DNA of 22,708 nucleotides, taken from positions 1-22,708 of IMG/VR virus record IMGVR_UViG_3300026078_000093. One strand, 5' to 3'. This DNA is from a virus. The position numbers and the translations under genes are program-made. Shown here one piece after another: positions 11,991 through 22,068 of this stretch (positions are counted from its first letter, which is position 1; every line of letters starts with the position of its first letter). The notes under the pieces were generated by a model. It made no database searches, was not told the DNA's origin, and saw only the letters and a list, made by a program, of their open reading frames with translations.

Positions 11991-14300
11991 ATGGCGCAGA
12001 AAATTCTCGGAGCCCAGCGCGACTTCTCGTTTGGCGAGGTCGACGTCGCCCTGAAACGGGCTGACGATCATCCCGCGCGCAAGGGCGGACTTCGCCAGAT
12101 GGCGAATGCCCGCATCCTGAATTCGGGTGGCCTGCAGGATCGCTCAGGACGCCGCGCGCTCTATCCAATCACGAATGGCGGCACGCGTACCGAGCGTTTT
12201 ACGATCTCGGCCGGTAATATCTTCGACATCCAGTTCGCAGTAGGCCGCCTCAAAATCATCGACAGCACCGGGACGACGGTCGGCAATTTCACGCTGCAGG
12301 GGAACGGTGCCGCGCTGCCGTGGGCCTCGAGCGCCGACATTCAGTCGATCGTCTACACGGTATTTGGCCTGGCGATCACGGTCACGTTCGGTCATTCCAT
12401 GCGCCCCCAGGTCATTACCTGGGACGGTGTGTCGACGTGGAGCATTGCCGACTATACCGAGTTGCTGATCGGCAACCAGAAGCGGACGCCGTTCTATCGG
12501 ATCAGCCCGCAGGGAATTGCAATCCAGCCATCTGCGCAGACCGGGGCTGGCATCACCATTGTTGCGTCGGCGCCTCTGTTCACGGCCTCATGGGTCGGCG
12601 CCCGCATCCGGTTCGTGTTTCGGCAGATTTTGATCACCGGCTATACCAATTCGACGCATGTCACCGCGACGGTGGAGGAATCGCTGCCCGGCAGCCAGGT
12701 GCTGACCTATGGTGTTGACCCTTCGACCAGTTTCAGCATCGGCGACGTCGTGATTGGTTCGGTGACCGGATCAAAGGGCGTTGTCACGGCCATCAATGCC
12801 GGCGCCAAGACGATTACAGTTCAACTGCTGACGACCAGTTCATCGTCAGCAACGTTTAATCCGGGCGCCGGTAGTCAGACCGTGGCTTTTACAACCGCCG
12901 ACACCGTCGCCGGACCAGGCGGAGGCCTGACGCCATCAAGCGTGGCTGCAATCGGAAATCCGCAATCGGTAACGATCTGGGACGATGAAGTGATGAACGA
13001 CTTTCGCGGCTATCCCGCGTCCTGTTTCAACGACCAGTTTCGCGTCGGCTTTTGCAATTTCCCATCTGTTCCTGGCGGGATCGGTTGGACGGCGATCAAT
13101 TCAACGACTGATTTCTATGCCAATGATGCGTCATCGCCTGACAATGCAATATTTGAGATCGCGCCAGGCAAGGTGCAGGTCTATTTCGTGGTGCCAGGGC
13201 CAGAGAGCAACGAGTTCGTGTTCTGCGACCGGCGCATTTATTACATCCCGATCTCGCCGACCAATCCGCTCAAACCGGGTAGCGTTGGGTTTCAGATACT
13301 GTCTGGGGATGGGGCCGCGCAAGTACAGCCTCGATTGGCGCAGGAAGCAATTCTTTACGCGAATGCCGGCGCAAGCAGCATGATGGCGGTGATCGCAACC
13401 GGCGCATATCTGCGCCCATTTAACACCAAAAATCTGAGCGATTACCATTTCCATCTATTCAACTCGATTCAGGCCATTGCTGCGCCATCGGCTGACGGGC
13501 AGTTCAACGAGCGCTATGCCTATGTGCTGAACGGCAACGGCTCCATTGCGGTGGGAAAATACGACACGCAAAGCCTCGCCGGCAGTTCGTCGGTGATTGG
13601 TTGGGGCCCGTGGTCTGGCTCTGGCACTGTCTCGTGGATTGCGGCGCATCAGGCCGATGTGCTGTTCACGACGAGCTATTTCGCCTCGGGCGTGGTCGAG
13701 GCTTTGGACGATAGTCAGTATCTGGATTGCGCGTTTCCGGTTAATGCTGCTCCGACAGCATTTGCGCCACCAGGCGGCAAGGGACCGCTCTGGTTCATTC
13801 CGTCGCAGTCGGTTGCGCTGATGGATCAGACCACGCGATTCATGGGCGTCTACCAGATCGATTCCGATGGCTTTATCGTGCCGCAGTTCAATGGCGGTGA
13901 AGATCTGACGGCGATGTCGCTGGTTGCCGGACAGCCATGGACCATGATTGTCGAGCCGTTCTGTCCTGACGCTTCTCCTGGCAGCGATGTGGGCCAGCGC
14001 ATGTTCAAGCGGCGCGTGTCGCGGTTTGCTGCCTATGTGATCCATTCCACCGGCTTCCTGATGGCGCGGTTATTCTCGGGGCCGCTGACGCCGACGTCGC
14101 CCGCGCTTGGAACGGTCATGAACCAGCGGCGCATGACGGCCTGGAATCAGGGCGACGATGCTACCTTGCCTCCGCCGCAGCGCGAGACCGCAGAACGGTG
14201 GCGGCCCCTGGGGCGGGCGTTCGACCCGCGCGTGGCGATCATCAAGGATACCCCCGGGCCGTTACTGATTGCAGAGCTCGGAATGGAGGCGTCGATATGA
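11991..14300 (+). CDS. Tail tubular protein B-like nozzle (T7 gp12 type)
   Basis: 769 aa, near the T7 gp12 size (794). The N-terminus has the family signature: 'RDFSFGEVDVALKRADDHPA' and 'LRQMANARILNSGGLQDRSG' (residues about 10-55), matching 'nf.gGe.s..l..R.d...y..g...l.N......G...rR.G'. The rest is beta-rich, as expected for a propeller-like nozzle. Residues about 240-300 (SIGDVVIGSVTGSKGVVTAI and the Ser/Thr-rich part after it) look like an inserted small beta domain found in several nozzle proteins. Six copies would close the short tail and hold fibres. It follows the adaptor gene by 9 bp and overlaps the next as ATGA. Confidence 0.85.
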   Translation: MAQKILGAQRDFSFGEVDVALKRADDHPARKGGLRQMANARILNSGGLQDRSGRRALYPITNGGTRTERFTISAGNIFDIQFAVGRLKIIDSTGTTVGNFTLQGNGAALPWASSADIQSIVYTVFGLAITVTFGHSMRPQVITWDGVSTWSIADYTELLIGNQKRTPFYRISPQGIAIQPSAQTGAGITIVASAPLFTASWVGARIRFVFRQILITGYTNSTHVTATVEESLPGSQVLTYGVDPSTSFSIGDVVIGSVTGSKGVVTAINAGAKTITVQLLTTSSSSATFNPGAGSQTVAFTTADTVAGPGGGLTPSSVAAIGNPQSVTIWDDEVMNDFRGYPASCFNDQFRVGFCNFPSVPGGIGWTAINSTTDFYANDASSPDNAIFEIAPGKVQVYFVVPGPESNEFVFCDRRIYYIPISPTNPLKPGSVGFQILSGDGAAQVQPRLAQEAILYANAGASSMMAVIATGAYLRPFNTKNLSDYHFHLFNSIQAIAAPSADGQFNERYAYVLNGNGSIAVGKYDTQSLAGSSSVIGWGPWSGSGTVSWIAAHQADVLFTTSYFASGVVEALDDSQYLDCAFPVNAAPTAFAPPGGKGPLWFIPSQSVALMDQTTRFMGVYQIDSDGFIVPQFNGGEDLTAMSLVAGQPWTMIVEPFCPDASPGSDVGQRMFKRRVSRFAAYVIHSTGFLMARLFSGPLTPTSPALGTVMNQRRMTAWNQGDDATLPPPQRETAERWRPLGRAFDPRVAIIKDTPGPLLIAELGMEASI

Positions 14301-14773
14301 ACTCGGGATCATCTGGCGGCGGCGCGTCGGGCGGATCGATCGCAAGCATCGGACTGCAGACCTATGCCACCCTGCTCAAGGCGCAGGGTGTGGCGACAGC
14401 GGACCAGTATCAGGCCGACCGGCTGGAAAAGGCCGCGCAATATGGCGAGGTGAAAGCCGCCCAGACCAGCGCGCAGATGACTCGTAGTCTGACCACCACA
14501 CTTGGCAATATCGACGCTGTGCGCGCTGCGGCAAATGCCGATCCATCGTCGCCCACCGGCGCCGCTTTCCGCGACAATCAGGAAATGATCGGAAACGAAC
14601 AGCGCGGCATCGCGGTCGGCAATATTGAAGCCCAGGTGGCGCAGGATCGCGCCGATGCGGCCTATTACCGGCAGGCCTCGTCGGATGCGATGCTATCCGG
14701 GTATATCTCCGCCGGAGCAAATGCCTTTTCATCGATTGAGGGGACCGTAACCAAAATGTTCACGGGGGCCTGA
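14297..14773 (+). CDS. Internal virion (ejection) protein, T7 gp14-like
   Basis: 158 aa from ATG 14297 (ATGA overlap with the nozzle gene); the frame is open upstream to 14198, but that part is a shadow. The start is Gly/Ser-rich, then an almost wholly helical, Ala/Gln-rich body (LLKAQGVATADQYQADRLEK; NEQRGIAVGNIEAQVAQDRA). The pattern 'A..Y.A......A.......A......T......G......A.......G..f......m' fits the small ejection protein gp14 of T7-like phages, which enters the outer membrane during DNA delivery. 'NADPSSPTGAAFRDNQEMIG' in the middle is typical. The order small-large-large ejection protein is as in T7. Confidence 0.78.
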   Translation: MNSGSSGGGASGGSIASIGLQTYATLLKAQGVATADQYQADRLEKAAQYGEVKAAQTSAQMTRSLTTTLGNIDAVRAAANADPSSPTGAAFRDNQEMIGNEQRGIAVGNIEAQVAQDRADAAYYRQASSDAMLSGYISAGANAFSSIEGTVTKMFTGA

Positions 14774-14775
14774 CA

Positions 14776-17700
14776 ATGGTTGATCTTCCGACCGTCGGCA
14801 CCCAGGGCCAGACCGCCGTCGCCCCGCATTCCGCTATCACACCCGGCGTAATTGAGCAGAGCGCCACCATGCGCGCGGATGCGCTCGGCAAGGTGGCAGA
14901 TGACCTGATGGATGTCTCGACGGACCTTGCCAAAAAGCAGGCCGCCGATGACCTGATGAACCAGAAGGTTACCCGCGATGCCGACGGTAACGTGGTGGTG
15001 CAGAACCCCGCCACCGCGCCGCTGATCTTTGGCAAGGCCGGCGAGGCCTATTCGGATGCCGTAAAGGTCGGGACGCTGGCGCAGCACTCGAATTCCCTGT
15101 CGATGGATTTTGCCGATCTTCATCAGAAGTATCCGACCGATCCTGCTGCCTTCAAGGCAGCAGCCGAGGCGCACCTTGCTTTAACGGCTCAGAAGGTTAC
15201 GGGTCCGCTCGGCGAGGCAGTCCAGGCGCAGGGCAATCAGCTTCTGACGCAGCACTATAATTCGATCACATCGACTGCCGCGTCGAACGATCTCGAAAAT
15301 CAGAAGAAGTCGATCACCTCTCAGATCGAGGATCAGAAGAACACCGCCATAGCTCTTGCGCGACAAAACGGCGTGGATTCCCCGGAGTTCAAGCAGGCGG
15401 TCGAAAAGATGAATCTTTCCTATGACGCCTTGGGCAGCAATCCGCTGTTCAAGATGCCACAGGACCAGATCGAATTTGAAAAGAAGAATACCGCGGCCCT
15501 GCTGCAAGGCGAGGCCCTTGTCGCTCATGTCGACGACAGCTTCACCAAACGCGGCAAGGCGGAAGCCCAGAAGGTTCTTGACCAGAACATTTTGCAAAAC
15601 CCAAACCTTCGCGAGGTCGACCGGTCGCGGCTTTATACGCAGGGCCTGTCGCGACTTGCCTATCTGACTAGTGACGCCAAGGCGACGATCGACGCGAACC
15701 GCCAGATCACCACCGAACTGGAAGGTGGCTTGTCGAAGGGGACAGTCAAGGCCGAGGACCCTGCGGTCGGGCTCGCAATCCAGCGCGCTCGTGATATTGG
15801 CGACACTGAAGGCGCGCAGCGGATAACGGCAGCGGCGGCGGTCCAGCAGCATTTGCGTGGCGTCAATTCGCTGCCGGATGCGATTAGAAGTGAGGCGCTT
15901 GGCGTGCCCGGGGGGGCAGTCAATAAATCTCTCCCGCCCGAGGCGCGCGGGCTCCTCGATACCATCGCCAAAACGGAATCTGCCGGCCGGTACAATGTTC
16001 GATATGGCGACAAGACGTTTCAGGATTTTGCGGATCACCCGCGTATGCCTGAGCCGATCACCTCTGGCCCCGATGTCGGAAAGACATCCTCGGCGGCTGG
16101 GCGATATCAGTTCATCGCGCCGACATGGGATGCGCAGAAAACCAAACTAGGCCTGAAGGATTTCTCGCCTGAAAATCAGGATGCGGCAGCGTGGGATCTG
16201 GCGCAGACGACCTACAAGCAAAAGACCGGAAAGGATTTGCTGACGACGCTGAAGTCCGGCGATACGGCCGACGTTCTGCCGGCACTGGCTGGTCAGTGGT
16301 CGTCCCTTCCAGGCGGCCGTCAACCAGCAAAAGAGTTCGGCGGCTTCACGCCGGAACAGGTGCATCAGAATCCATTTCTGATTTCGGCCTATGTCCGCAC
16401 GCTCGCGGCCGACCCCGAACTGCGTGTCCAATCGGCCAAGCAGACAGCGGCAGCGGTGGGCAAGGCGCTCGATAACGGCATTTTGCCGCCGCCAGAGGCG
16501 ATCGCCGAGATCAATCAGGCGGCAAGCCTCTATCCCGAAAAAATGGGCTCGACGGCTGATGAGATCAACGGCCGGCTACAAGGCCAGAAGATCGCGTCAC
16601 TTCCGCAGGAACAGCAGGCGCAGGTCGAGGAAGCCTACCGCCGGTCAGCCGATGGCCAGGACATCCATACCATCAACATTGCTTCCGCCGCCCTTAAGCA
16701 GGTGCAGGATTCCAACAAGAATATGGTGGATCATCCCTATGAGGAAGCGGCGCGCCGGGGATGGGCGCAGCCCGCGGCCCCGATCGACCCAGCCCAGCCC
16801 GGTGATATTCCGGTGGCGCTGGCGCAGCGCGCCGCGCTCAGCGCGCGCATTGGCACCTTGAACCATACGCCGCCGCCGCCGCTCGTCGACAACGACGAAA
16901 TGCCGAAGCTGCAGGCCGCATTGGAGGGTCCTCAAGGAGCGGCGCTGCTCGGCGGGATCGCCCAAAGCCTCAAACCAGAGGAAATGAACACGCTTCTGTC
17001 CGACAAGGGCTTTGTAAATAGCGTGACCAGCATGATGTCCAGCAAGGACCCGAACCGGATGTCCTCGGCAATGTCGGTGGTCGACAGCGTTTGGCGGGTC
17101 AACGCCGCGAATGCAGAAGGCAAATTCGGCTCGGCCGCGATCACGAAACTGCAGGCATGGCAGGCACTCAAGGGCAGTTTCAATGGCCCTGAATTAGCCG
17201 AAAAGCTGAATATGTCCGACGACCCTTCGACGGCGAAGGCGCGTGTGGAAGCCAAGACGGCGGCGGAAGCCGAGACGAAATCGATGACGCCTTCCGACAT
17301 GGCCTACAAGCTCGGTTCATCGTGGGGCATCCCGATCCTATCGCGGGTCGCCAACATGGTGACCGGAGCTACGCCAGCGGTCCCGTTCGACAGCATCACC
17401 GGCGGGGCATTGGTGGCCGATTACAAGGCCACCTATACCGCGCTGCGGTCCTATGGCGTCGATGCTGACAAGGCGTCCGATCTCGCTGTGCAGCGGCTGG
17501 GCTCGACCTGGGGAGTATCCCAGACGGCCGGCAACCAAGTCATGCGCAATCCGCCCGAGCGGTCCTATCCGGCCATTGGCGGCAACCACGACTGGATGCA
17601 GACCAATCTCACGAAATTCGTTGAGGGAAAGGTCGGACCGCAATTCACGGACGGCATGCGCTCAATCGAGGCGGGCATCGGGGTGGCCGGACGAAACCAG

Positions 17701-17940
17701 AACTGGTCCGTCGCCGGCATGATCGCCGACAAGCAGACCGAGGCGGAAATTGCCGCCGGCCGGCCGCCGTCCTATCAGGTCGCGGTCAAGAAGGCCGACG
17801 GTACGCTGGACATCATCCCGAGCCGGATTGCATTCGATCCTTCGAACCATATCGCCGAATATGGCGCCGGGCTCGAACAACGGCGGCAGAACGTCGAAGC
17901 CAGCCGTAACAGTATCATGAGCGGGATGCCGCAGCCATGA
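14776..17940 (+). CDS. Ejection protein with lambda R-like (GH104) lytic transglycosylase domain
   Basis: 1054 aa, in the place of T7 gp15. Residues 1-385 are helical and Gln/Lys/Ala-rich. Residues about 390-525 match phage lambda endolysin R: 'LLDTIAKTESAGRYNVRYGD' with the likely catalytic Glu401 (lambda Glu19), 'FQDFADHPRMP', 'AAGRYQFIAPTWDAQKTKLG', 'LKDFSPENQDAAAW' and 'WSSLPGG'. The domain would cut the peptidoglycan glycan strand to let the ejection channel pass. Residues 530-1054 are helical with no recognised domain. There is no signal peptide, as expected for a virion protein. In T7 the transglycosylase is of another family and sits at the N-terminus of gp16. The gene ends in an ATGA overlap with the next. 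Confidence 0.85.
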   Translation: MVDLPTVGTQGQTAVAPHSAITPGVIEQSATMRADALGKVADDLMDVSTDLAKKQAADDLMNQKVTRDADGNVVVQNPATAPLIFGKAGEAYSDAVKVGTLAQHSNSLSMDFADLHQKYPTDPAAFKAAAEAHLALTAQKVTGPLGEAVQAQGNQLLTQHYNSITSTAASNDLENQKKSITSQIEDQKNTAIALARQNGVDSPEFKQAVEKMNLSYDALGSNPLFKMPQDQIEFEKKNTAALLQGEALVAHVDDSFTKRGKAEAQKVLDQNILQNPNLREVDRSRLYTQGLSRLAYLTSDAKATIDANRQITTELEGGLSKGTVKAEDPAVGLAIQRARDIGDTEGAQRITAAAAVQQHLRGVNSLPDAIRSEALGVPGGAVNKSLPPEARGLLDTIAKTESAGRYNVRYGDKTFQDFADHPRMPEPITSGPDVGKTSSAAGRYQFIAPTWDAQKTKLGLKDFSPENQDAAAWDLAQTTYKQKTGKDLLTTLKSGDTADVLPALAGQWSSLPGGRQPAKEFGGFTPEQVHQNPFLISAYVRTLAADPELRVQSAKQTAAAVGKALDNGILPPPEAIAEINQAASLYPEKMGSTADEINGRLQGQKIASLPQEQQAQVEEAYRRSADGQDIHTINIASAALKQVQDSNKNMVDHPYEEAARRGWAQPAAPIDPAQPGDIPVALAQRAALSARIGTLNHTPPPPLVDNDEMPKLQAALEGPQGAALLGGIAQSLKPEEMNTLLSDKGFVNSVTSMMSSKDPNRMSSAMSVVDSVWRVNAANAEGKFGSAAITKLQAWQALKGSFNGPELAEKLNMSDDPSTAKARVEAKTAAEAETKSMTPSDMAYKLGSSWGIPILSRVANMVTGATPAVPFDSITGGALVADYKATYTALRSYGVDADKASDLAVQRLGSTWGVSQTAGNQVMRNPPERSYPAIGGNHDWMQTNLTKFVEGKVGPQFTDGMRSIEAGIGVAGRNQNWSVAGMIADKQTEAEIAAGRPPSYQVAVKKADGTLDIIPSRIAFDPSNHIAEYGAGLEQRRQNVEASRNSIMSGMPQP

Positions 17941-20900
17941 CCGCAATCGACGTCGCCCCGGACCCGGCCTTCGGACTTCGAACGGAGCAGGGTGTGCCGC
18001 CACAGGCCCAGCCACCGATCAATGATGGCGGCGAGGCGGTATTCGGCGCGGCCTTCCGGCAGTCGAACAGCGTGGTCTCGGCGATCCAGTATATGCGGAA
18101 TTCCGGCTCGTTCACTCCGCAGCCGGATTACAACCCGCTGGACGACATCAAATCGTGGAAGCAGCCGGACTATTTTCTCGAACACGGCGACAAGTTCATC
18201 GGCTCTCAGTCGCCGGCGGAAACGCAGTCGATCAAGGCGCAGATCGATACCGAGACGGCTGACCAAAAGCTCCTGGCTGCCAATGGCAAGATCGGATTCA
18301 TCGCCCAGACCATAGCGGGCACGCTGGACCCGACCATGCTGCTGCCTGGCGGCGTCGCGTTGGATGCGGCCAAGGGTGGGCTGACATTCACGAAAGCGGC
18401 GGTCGAGCTCGGCAAGGCGGGGCTGATGCAGACCACGGCCCAGGAGGCGCTACTCCACGCCAGCCAGCAAACCCGGACCTTCCAGGATAGCGCACTGAAC
18501 GTCGCCAGCGGCACGCTGCTGACGGCGCTGATCGGAGGGGGTGCCGCGTCATTGCTCGGCGCTGGCGAGCGGGCAGCCATGGAAACCGCGCTGCACGCCG
18601 ACCGGTCCGAGATGAACGCGCACGCGGGCAACCCGTCGACCGGAGAAGCCCCGCCAACGGCCAGAGAAGCCCATGGAGAGTCGCCCGCTCCTGCGGCCGC
18701 CAATGTCAACGAGTCGGCCGGGGCCGCTCAGGCCGCCTCTGTAGGCGCAGCGGCGGCCGATACCCGCAAGATCGAACTGGTCGACTTCGGGCTCAACCAG
18801 ATACCTGGCGTCCGCAAGGTGGTGGAAACGACCTCGCCGATGCAGCGGCTGTTCGGTGCCGAGAGCGTTACCGTGCGGCGGACGGCCGCTGATCTGGCCG
18901 AAACCTCGCTGCTGACCAAGGAAAACGTTGAGGGCAAGGTGACGACCGCGGGCCCGGCGGTTGATCGTGAAGCCCGGCTGCACATCCATCAGGGCCAAGT
19001 CGCGGTCGGGGACGAGCTTTCCCGCCTATTCTCGGAATATCGGTTCGGCGAGCAAAAGACGACGCCGAGAGCGCGCGCCGGATTCGAGGACATAACCGGC
19101 CGAGCCCCGGACGGCAAAATGTCGTTTGACGAATTCAAGGAGGCGGTGACCGAGGCCGGCCGCAACGGCGACGTGCACGAGAATCCTCAGGTGCAGATGG
19201 CCGCGCAGACCGTACGCAACAAGATTTTCGAGCCATGGAAGAAACGTGCCATCGAGGCCGGACTGCTGCCCGAGGACGTGAGCGTCAAGACCGCCGACAG
19301 CTATATGATGCGCCTCTACAATAAGCAGGCGATCGCGGCCAAACGTCCGGAATTTGTGAGCCGGGTGACCGACTGGCTGCAAGCCGACCAGGCCGAGAAG
19401 GCCCGCGGTCAGGAGAAGATCGGCCTCTATCAGGGCGCGCTCGAATCCCACCGGGCGACGATCGCCAAATACGAGGACCGGATCGCCAAGCTGTCCGTGG
19501 ATGCGGACGTCATTGCCGCCCGGCAGGAGGAAACGACCCGGCTGAACAAGGCGGCGAGCCGCCGCGCGGAGACGCTGCGGACCCGCGATCAGGAAAATCT
19601 GCCGCTTCAAAATGCAAAGGGTGGCGCGGTATTCGAGACGCTGGCGCGCAACCGCGGCAACCTGCTGGCCGACCGCGCCTCGGCGAAACTGGCCGAGATC
19701 GAAAGCCTGCAGGAAAAGCTCGCAACGGAAATCCAGAGCCATGATCAGATGCGTGGCAAGATCGAGGAGGAAATCGCCAAATGGGAAGGCAAATCCGCCA
19801 AGGAGGCCAAAGCCGCGCTGAAAGCCCGCGCCGAAGCCGAGAAGGCGCGCGCCGAACAGAAGGCCGCTGGAACCTATAAGGGCAAGGATGAGCGCCTGTC
19901 CGCCGCCGACAAGGCCGTGGACAAGGCCGTCAAACGCATCCTCGAATCCGACCGCGGCATGGAACGACAGGAATTGGAAAGCCGGGCCCAGGAGATCACA
20001 GACCGCATCATCGGTTCGCCGGACGGCCGTCTGCCCTATGACCTTGGCATGGAGCACGGGCAGGGTGGCGGAGGCGGTGGCGAGCAGCCGCGCGGCTCTC
20101 TGGCGGCCCGGGAGTTCAATATCCCGGACAAGACCATTGCCGATTTTCTCGAAAACGATATCGAGCACATCGTGGCTTCGCATCTGCGAACCATCGTGCC
20201 TGACGTGCTTTTGACTGAGAAATTCGGCGACACGCGCATGTCGGAAGCGTTCCGCAAGATCAACGATGAATATGCCGCGCTGGTTTCTGAGGCCAAGACC
20301 GAAGGCGCGAGGACTAAACTGGAAAAGGAGCGGCAGCGGGCGATCGACGATCTTGCGGCGGTGCGGGATCGGATCAGGGGCATTTACGGTATTTCAAGCG
20401 ACGCGCCGATGCGCAATGCCGCACGCGCGATGAACGTGCTCAAGAATTACAATGTGCTGACTTCGATGGGGTCGGCAGCGTTGTCCTCTCTTCCGGACAT
20501 GGCCGGATCGGTCCTGCGCCACGGCCTGACCTCGACCTTCAATGACGCCTGGTCACCGTTCTTCTCGTTTCTAACCCGCCAGTCCGACGCTTGGCAGGAA
20601 GCAGGGCGGCAATACCGCGCCATGGGGATTGCCGTGGAATCGGTGCTTGCCTCGCGCCACCACGCCCTGACCGACACGCTGGACACGTACCATCCGCAAA
20701 GCCGGGTCGAGCGGACGATGCAATGGGCGACGGGCAAGTTCCAGTTTGTCAACTTGCTCGCGCCGTGGACCGACTTTGCCAAGATCAATGCTTCGATGGT
20801 GGCCGGTTCGGAGATTTTGCGCGCGGTGAAGGCTGCGGAGGCGGGAACGCTATCGGCGCGCCAACTCCGCAACCTCGGCGAATCCGGGATTGAACCGCAC

Positions 20901-21650
20901 ATGGCCGCTCGGATCGCCAGGGCGTTCGAGGAGGGCGGCGAGATCAGGGACGGCGTGCATCTGCCAAATACCGCCGATTGGACTGACAAAGAGGCGCGGC
21001 GGGTGTTCGAGGGCGCGGTGGCCCGGGACGCCGATATTGCCGTGGTCACGCCAGGGCAAGAAAAGCCGCTGTGGATGAGCCATCCACTGCTATCGGTACT
21101 GGGCCAGTTCAAGAGCTTCACCGCGGCGGCAACCGAGCGCGTGCTGATCTCAAACCTTCAGCGCCGGGACGCCCAGGTGCTGCAGGGCATGATCTTCTCG
21201 ATGGGCCTCGGGATGCTGTCTTACAAACTGAACAGCCTTACCGGAGGGCAGCCCGTCAGCGACAAGCCGCAGGACTGGATCAAGGAAGCGGTGTCGCGAG
21301 GCAACCTTCTCGGTTGGTTTGAGGAAGCGAACGCGCTGGCATCGAAGGCAACACGGGGTGGGGTGGACGTCTACCGCATGATCGGTGCCGACAAGCCGCT
21401 GTCCCGATATGCCTCCCGGTCGGCGATGGATCAGATCCTCGGCCCGACCGCCGGGAAGATCGGCGGAATCCTGTCGGTGGCGTCGGCCGCTTCAAAGCCG
21501 TCGGAATGGAACGAGGCGGATTCCAAGGCGCTGCGGCGGCTCGTTGCCGGACAAAACACCTTCTACCTTCGTCGGATGTTCGATCAGGTCGAGCAATCCG
21601 GCAATAATGCCTTTGGCATCGAAATGAAGAATAAGCCCGAGAACCGCTGA
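17937..21650 (+). CDS. Large ejection protein (T7 gp16-like, without transglycosylase domain)
   Basis: 1237 aa, ATGA-coupled. T7 gp16 is 1318 aa and begins with a transglycosylase; here that domain is absent and is found in the preceding protein. Hydrophobic parts at about residues 117-142 (IGFIAQTIAGTLDPTMLLPG) and 189-210 (GTLLTALIGGGAASLLGAG) may insert into the membrane. Residues about 220-285 are Ala/Pro-rich and flexible. About 490-690 is a long charged coiled coil (Glu/Lys/Ala-rich). The C-terminal third has 'NVLTSMGSAALSSLPDMAGS' (about 838) and 'GMIFSMGLGMLSYKL' (about 1083), a pattern I recognise from gp16-type internal virion proteins. It should form the inner-membrane and periplasmic part of the DNA channel. 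Confidence 0.8.
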   Translation: MTAIDVAPDPAFGLRTEQGVPPQAQPPINDGGEAVFGAAFRQSNSVVSAIQYMRNSGSFTPQPDYNPLDDIKSWKQPDYFLEHGDKFIGSQSPAETQSIKAQIDTETADQKLLAANGKIGFIAQTIAGTLDPTMLLPGGVALDAAKGGLTFTKAAVELGKAGLMQTTAQEALLHASQQTRTFQDSALNVASGTLLTALIGGGAASLLGAGERAAMETALHADRSEMNAHAGNPSTGEAPPTAREAHGESPAPAAANVNESAGAAQAASVGAAAADTRKIELVDFGLNQIPGVRKVVETTSPMQRLFGAESVTVRRTAADLAETSLLTKENVEGKVTTAGPAVDREARLHIHQGQVAVGDELSRLFSEYRFGEQKTTPRARAGFEDITGRAPDGKMSFDEFKEAVTEAGRNGDVHENPQVQMAAQTVRNKIFEPWKKRAIEAGLLPEDVSVKTADSYMMRLYNKQAIAAKRPEFVSRVTDWLQADQAEKARGQEKIGLYQGALESHRATIAKYEDRIAKLSVDADVIAARQEETTRLNKAASRRAETLRTRDQENLPLQNAKGGAVFETLARNRGNLLADRASAKLAEIESLQEKLATEIQSHDQMRGKIEEEIAKWEGKSAKEAKAALKARAEAEKARAEQKAAGTYKGKDERLSAADKAVDKAVKRILESDRGMERQELESRAQEITDRIIGSPDGRLPYDLGMEHGQGGGGGGEQPRGSLAAREFNIPDKTIADFLENDIEHIVASHLRTIVPDVLLTEKFGDTRMSEAFRKINDEYAALVSEAKTEGARTKLEKERQRAIDDLAAVRDRIRGIYGISSDAPMRNAARAMNVLKNYNVLTSMGSAALSSLPDMAGSVLRHGLTSTFNDAWSPFFSFLTRQSDAWQEAGRQYRAMGIAVESVLASRHHALTDTLDTYHPQSRVERTMQWATGKFQFVNLLAPWTDFAKINASMVAGSEILRAVKAAEAGTLSARQLRNLGESGIEPHMAARIARAFEEGGEIRDGVHLPNTADWTDKEARRVFEGAVARDADIAVVTPGQEKPLWMSHPLLSVLGQFKSFTAAATERVLISNLQRRDAQVLQGMIFSMGLGMLSYKLNSLTGGQPVSDKPQDWIKEAVSRGNLLGWFEEANALASKATRGGVDVYRMIGADKPLSRYASRSAMDQILGPTAGKIGGILSVASAASKPSEWNEADSKALRRLVAGQNTFYLRRMFDQVEQSGNNAFGIEMKNKPENR

Positions 21651-21711
21651 GGTGCGTTGCGACACGTTCCTGTCCGCCACACCCTGCCGGCGGATCACAG
21701 GGACAGCCACC

Positions 21712-22068
21712 ATGATGAAACGCCTCTTCGCCGCCAGTCTTTTGCTCGTGCTGTCGTGCCTCGGGGCGATGGCCTCCACCTGCAATGTCACCGAATTTCG
21801 GCTTTATGCTCCGAGTGGGGTCCAGGTCGCCGATCTGGATGCGCTGGTGACCGACCAGTCTCCAATCACCACTTCGGCTTCATCCGCTCAATCCGCCGCC
21901 TTTTCCGGCGATGCCCAGATGATCCAGATTTCCTGCGACACCCAATCGGCGATGGCTTACGGCACGAGCCCAACAGCCACCACAAGCAACATGACCATCC
22001 CGGCCGGCTTGCTCGTCTACTACAAGGTCACAGGCGGCAAGAAGGTCGCCTTCATTCTGAGGCCTTGA
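21712..22068 (+). CDS. Small exported protein (signal peptide) after the ejection genes
   Basis: 118 aa from ATG 21712 (AGGGA at 21699-21703; the frame is open further upstream, without a good site). MMKRLFAASLLLVLSCLGAMA is a short, classic signal with AMA-S as cleavage site; C16 in LSC is only a poor lipobox. The mature part is about 97 aa of strands with Ser/Thr/Ala, carrying two cysteines (C24, C75) that could pair. 'SAQSAAFSGDAQMIQISCDT' and 'YGTSPTATTSNMTIPAGLLV' match a well-known form of small phage virion-accessory protein ('...fg..PtAt.s...mpag...y..v..G.kva.i'), which is usually signal-less. TGATG overlap with the next gene. Function unknown; envelope or virion surface. Confidence 0.75.
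   Translation: MMKRLFAASLLLVLSCLGAMASTCNVTEFRLYAPSGVQVADLDALVTDQSPITTSASSAQSAAFSGDAQMIQISCDTQSAMAYGTSPTATTSNMTIPAGLLVYYKVTGGKKVAFILRP

Noticed and set aside
19026-20183. 385-codon minus-strand ORF within the large ejection protein gene
   Set aside because: Its Leu/Gly/Arg-rich low-information sequence is the expected antisense of a Glu/Lys/Ala coiled coil; no ribosome site or domain.
21652-21711. Longer N-terminus for the small exported protein (start at 21652)
   Set aside because: The added 20 residues (Cys/Arg-rich) would bury the signal peptide, and the site lacks an SD; ATG 21712 has AGGGA at 8-nt spacing.
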